The notes beneath the pieces were generated by a model. It had not been told where the DNA came from, did not search any database, and was given only the letters and a program-made list of their open reading frames with translations. DNA of 8,423 bases from Gallionellaceae bacterium UBA5126 (GTDB taxonomy: Bacteria > Pseudomonadota > Gammaproteobacteria > Burkholderiales > Gallionellaceae), in assembly GCA_002414205.1 (NCBI GenBank), contig DHYQ01000093.1:1-8423 (forward strand), in the 5' to 3' direction. Shown in pieces: positions 7,028-8,423 of the stretch (position 1 is its first letter; each line of letters begins with the position of its first letter). The translations under genes were made by a program, and so were the position numbers.

Positions 7028-7041
7028 TCTGGAGTTTTGCC

Positions 7042-8423
7042 ATGACCACCAACCAATTGATTATTTTTGACACCACTTTGCGCGACGGGGAACAAAGTCC
7101 CGGCGCGGCCATGACCCGCGAAACCAAAATCCGCGTGGCGCGCCAGTTGGAAAAGCTGGGCGTGAACGTGATTGAGGCCGGTTTTGCCGCCGCCAGCCCC
7201 GGCGATTTTGCCGCTGTGCGCGCCGTGGCCGAAGCCATCAAGGATGCCACCGTGTGCTCCTTGGCGCGTGCCAGCGAAAACGACGTGCGTCGCGCCGGGG
7301 AAGCCATTACCCCCGCCAAATCCGGGCGTATCCACACTTTTATCGCCACCAGCCCGATCCACATGCAGCACAAATTGCGCATGGAGCCAGATCAAGTGAT
7401 TGAGCGCGCCGTGCAAGCGGTGAAATGGGCACGGGAATACACCGACGACGTGGAATTCTCCGCCGAAGACGCCGTGCGCTCTGACATGGACTTTTTGGTG
7501 CGCATTTTTGACGCGGTGATTCAGGCCGGGGCCAAGACCCTCAACGTGCCCGACACCGTGGGCTATTCCATTCCCGCCGCTTGGGGCGAGCGCATGGGGC
7601 AGTTGATTGCCCGCGTGCCCAATTCCGACAAGGTGATTTGGTCCACTCACTGCCACAACGACTTGGGCTTGGCCGTCGCCAACTCCTTGTCGGCGGTGTT
7701 GAACGGCGCACGCCAAGTGGAATGTACGATTAACGGCTTGGGCGAGCGCGCCGGGAATGCCTCGTTGGAAGAAGTGGTCATGGCGATTAAAACCCGCCGC
7801 GACATTTTCCACCTCGACACCCGCATCGACACCACGCAAATCGTGCCGACCTCCAAACTGGTGTCCAGCATGACCGGCTACCCGGTGCAGCCCAACAAGG
7901 CCATCGTTGGCGCAAACGCCTTTGCGCACGAATCCGGCATCCATCAGGACGGCGTGTTGAAGCACCGTGAAACCTACGAAATCATGCGCGCTGAAGACGT
8001 GGGCTGGAACGCCAACAAATTGACCCTGGGCAAATTGTCCGGGCGCAACGCCTTGCGCCAACGCTTCTCGGCCTTGAACATCGAATTCGACACCGAAGAC
8101 GCCTTCAATGCCGCCTTCCAGCGCTTCAAGGAATTGGCCGATCGCAAGCAGGAAATTTTCGACGAAGACTTGCAAGCCTTGGTTAGCGACGAAGCCGTCA
8201 CACACGTGAGTGAGCACTACCGCTTGGTGTCCTTGCGCGCCCACTGCGAAACCGGCTCCTTGCCGGTGGCCAAAGTGGTCATGCAAATCGGCACCAGCGA
8301 ACACCAAGCCGAAAGCCAGGGCGGCGGCCCGGTGGATGCGGCGTTTAAAGCCATCGAAAGCATCGTGCAAAGCGGCACCGCCTTGCAGTTGTACTCGGTC
8401 AACAACATCACCAGCGGCACCGA
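7042..8423 (+). CDS. leuA: 2-isopropylmalate synthase LeuA (3' partial)
   Basis: This enzyme catalyses the first committed step of leucine synthesis, condensing acetyl-CoA with 2-oxoisovalerate to 2-isopropylmalate in the cytoplasm. The TIM-barrel catalytic domain opens with [13 protein letters not shown] (9-21), where Arg14 and Asp15 are the conserved active-site residues. The metal-binding HxH is His203 and His205 in THCHNDLG. The NGLGERAGN signature at 231-239 supplies Asn239. HESGIHQDG is at 296-304. The C-terminal leucine-sensing regulatory domain begins near 390 and includes [13 protein letters not shown]. The frame runs off the window after 460 codons plus two bases; homologues of about 510 aa suggest around 50 residues are missing. 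The ATG has GGAG at 7031-7034, seven bases upstream. Leucine codon choice is extreme: by hand count 26 TTG, 3 CTG and 2 CTC, unlike lon or clpX. The upstream gap suggests control by attenuation and possibly a repressor. The full-length antisense reading frame here is a codon-bias artefact. Confidence 0.97.
   Translation, partial: MTTNQLIIFDTTLRDGEQSPGAAMTRETKIRVARQLEKLGVNVIEAGFAAASPGDFAAVRAVAEAIKDATVCSLARASENDVRRAGEAITPAKSGRIHTFIATSPIHMQHKLRMEPDQVIERAVQAVKWAREYTDDVEFSAEDAVRSDMDFLVRIFDAVIQAGAKTLNVPDTVGYSIPAAWGERMGQLIARVPNSDKVIWSTHCHNDLGLAVANSLSAVLNGARQVECTINGLGERAGNASLEEVVMAIKTRRDIFHLDTRIDTTQIVPTSKLVSSMTGYPVQPNKAIVGANAFAHESGIHQDGVLKHRETYEIMRAEDVGWNANKLTLGKLSGRNALRQRFSALNIEFDTEDAFNAAFQRFKELADRKQEIFDEDLQALVSDEAVTHVSEHYRLVSLRAHCETGSLPVAKVVMQIGTSEHQAESQGGGPVDAAFKAIESIVQSGTALQLYSVNNITSGT

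Noticed and set aside
6958..8370. A 470-codon reading frame on the - strand across the whole of leuA
   Set aside because: It is in codon register with leuA and stays open only because leuA has no TTA, CTA or TCA codons. The translation has no recognisable domain, while leuA has all catalytic motifs.
1..8423. Search for mobile elements, CRISPR arrays, toxin-antitoxin or defence genes
   Set aside because: No transposase, integrase, spaced direct repeats or defence domains were seen. Every long gene is a recognised core gene in a normal arrangement.

Overview
The window reads as an ordinary core stretch of a proteobacterial chromosome, most likely betaproteobacterial. The evidence is the order clpP-clpX-lon-hupB-tRNA-Val-tRNA-Asp-ppiD, a pattern I associate with that class, together with the protein sequences and a moderate to slightly high GC content. 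All genes lie on the + strand. I see no insertion sequence, phage gene, CRISPR array or defence system, and no support for a wholly new multi-gene system. The interesting material is in the non-coding gaps and in codon choice.

Layout. (1) 1-1787: the 3' part of clpP and complete clpX, 23 nt apart, encode the ClpXP protease and unfoldase. (2) 1788-1870: a short gap with a near-consensus heat-shock (sigma-32 type) promoter interlaced with a perfect 10-bp inverted repeat. It drives lon (1871-4279), the second ATP-dependent protease. (3) 4280-4395: a gap with a sigma-70 type promoter and overlapping small palindromes ahead of hupB (HU-beta, GTG start at 4396). hupB runs into tRNA-Val(UAC) after only 12 nt, then tRNA-Asp(GUC), and the group closes with a strong intrinsic terminator at 4853-4878. 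(4) 4914-6809: ppiD, a membrane-anchored periplasmic folding factor. (5) 6810-7041: a regulatory gap before leuA. It holds a promoter candidate with a 16-nt palindrome in its spacer, a 26-codon ORF with clustered Leu codons that would start almost at the 5' end of the transcript, and a hairpin followed by T-rich sequence. This looks like a leucine attenuation leader. (6) 7042-8423: leuA (2-isopropylmalate synthase), cut by the window end.

How the genes fit together: clpP, clpX, lon and ppiD form a protein quality-control block (cytoplasmic proteolysis plus periplasmic folding). HU is a known Lon substrate in Escherichia coli, which makes the lon-hupB neighbourhood functionally sensible. leuA belongs to a separate module, branched-chain amino acid synthesis, with its own control region. 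By my hand count leuA also has a strongly skewed leucine codon choice (26 TTG of 31 Leu codons), unlike the stress genes before it and opposite to the putative leader ORF, which uses only CTG and CTT.
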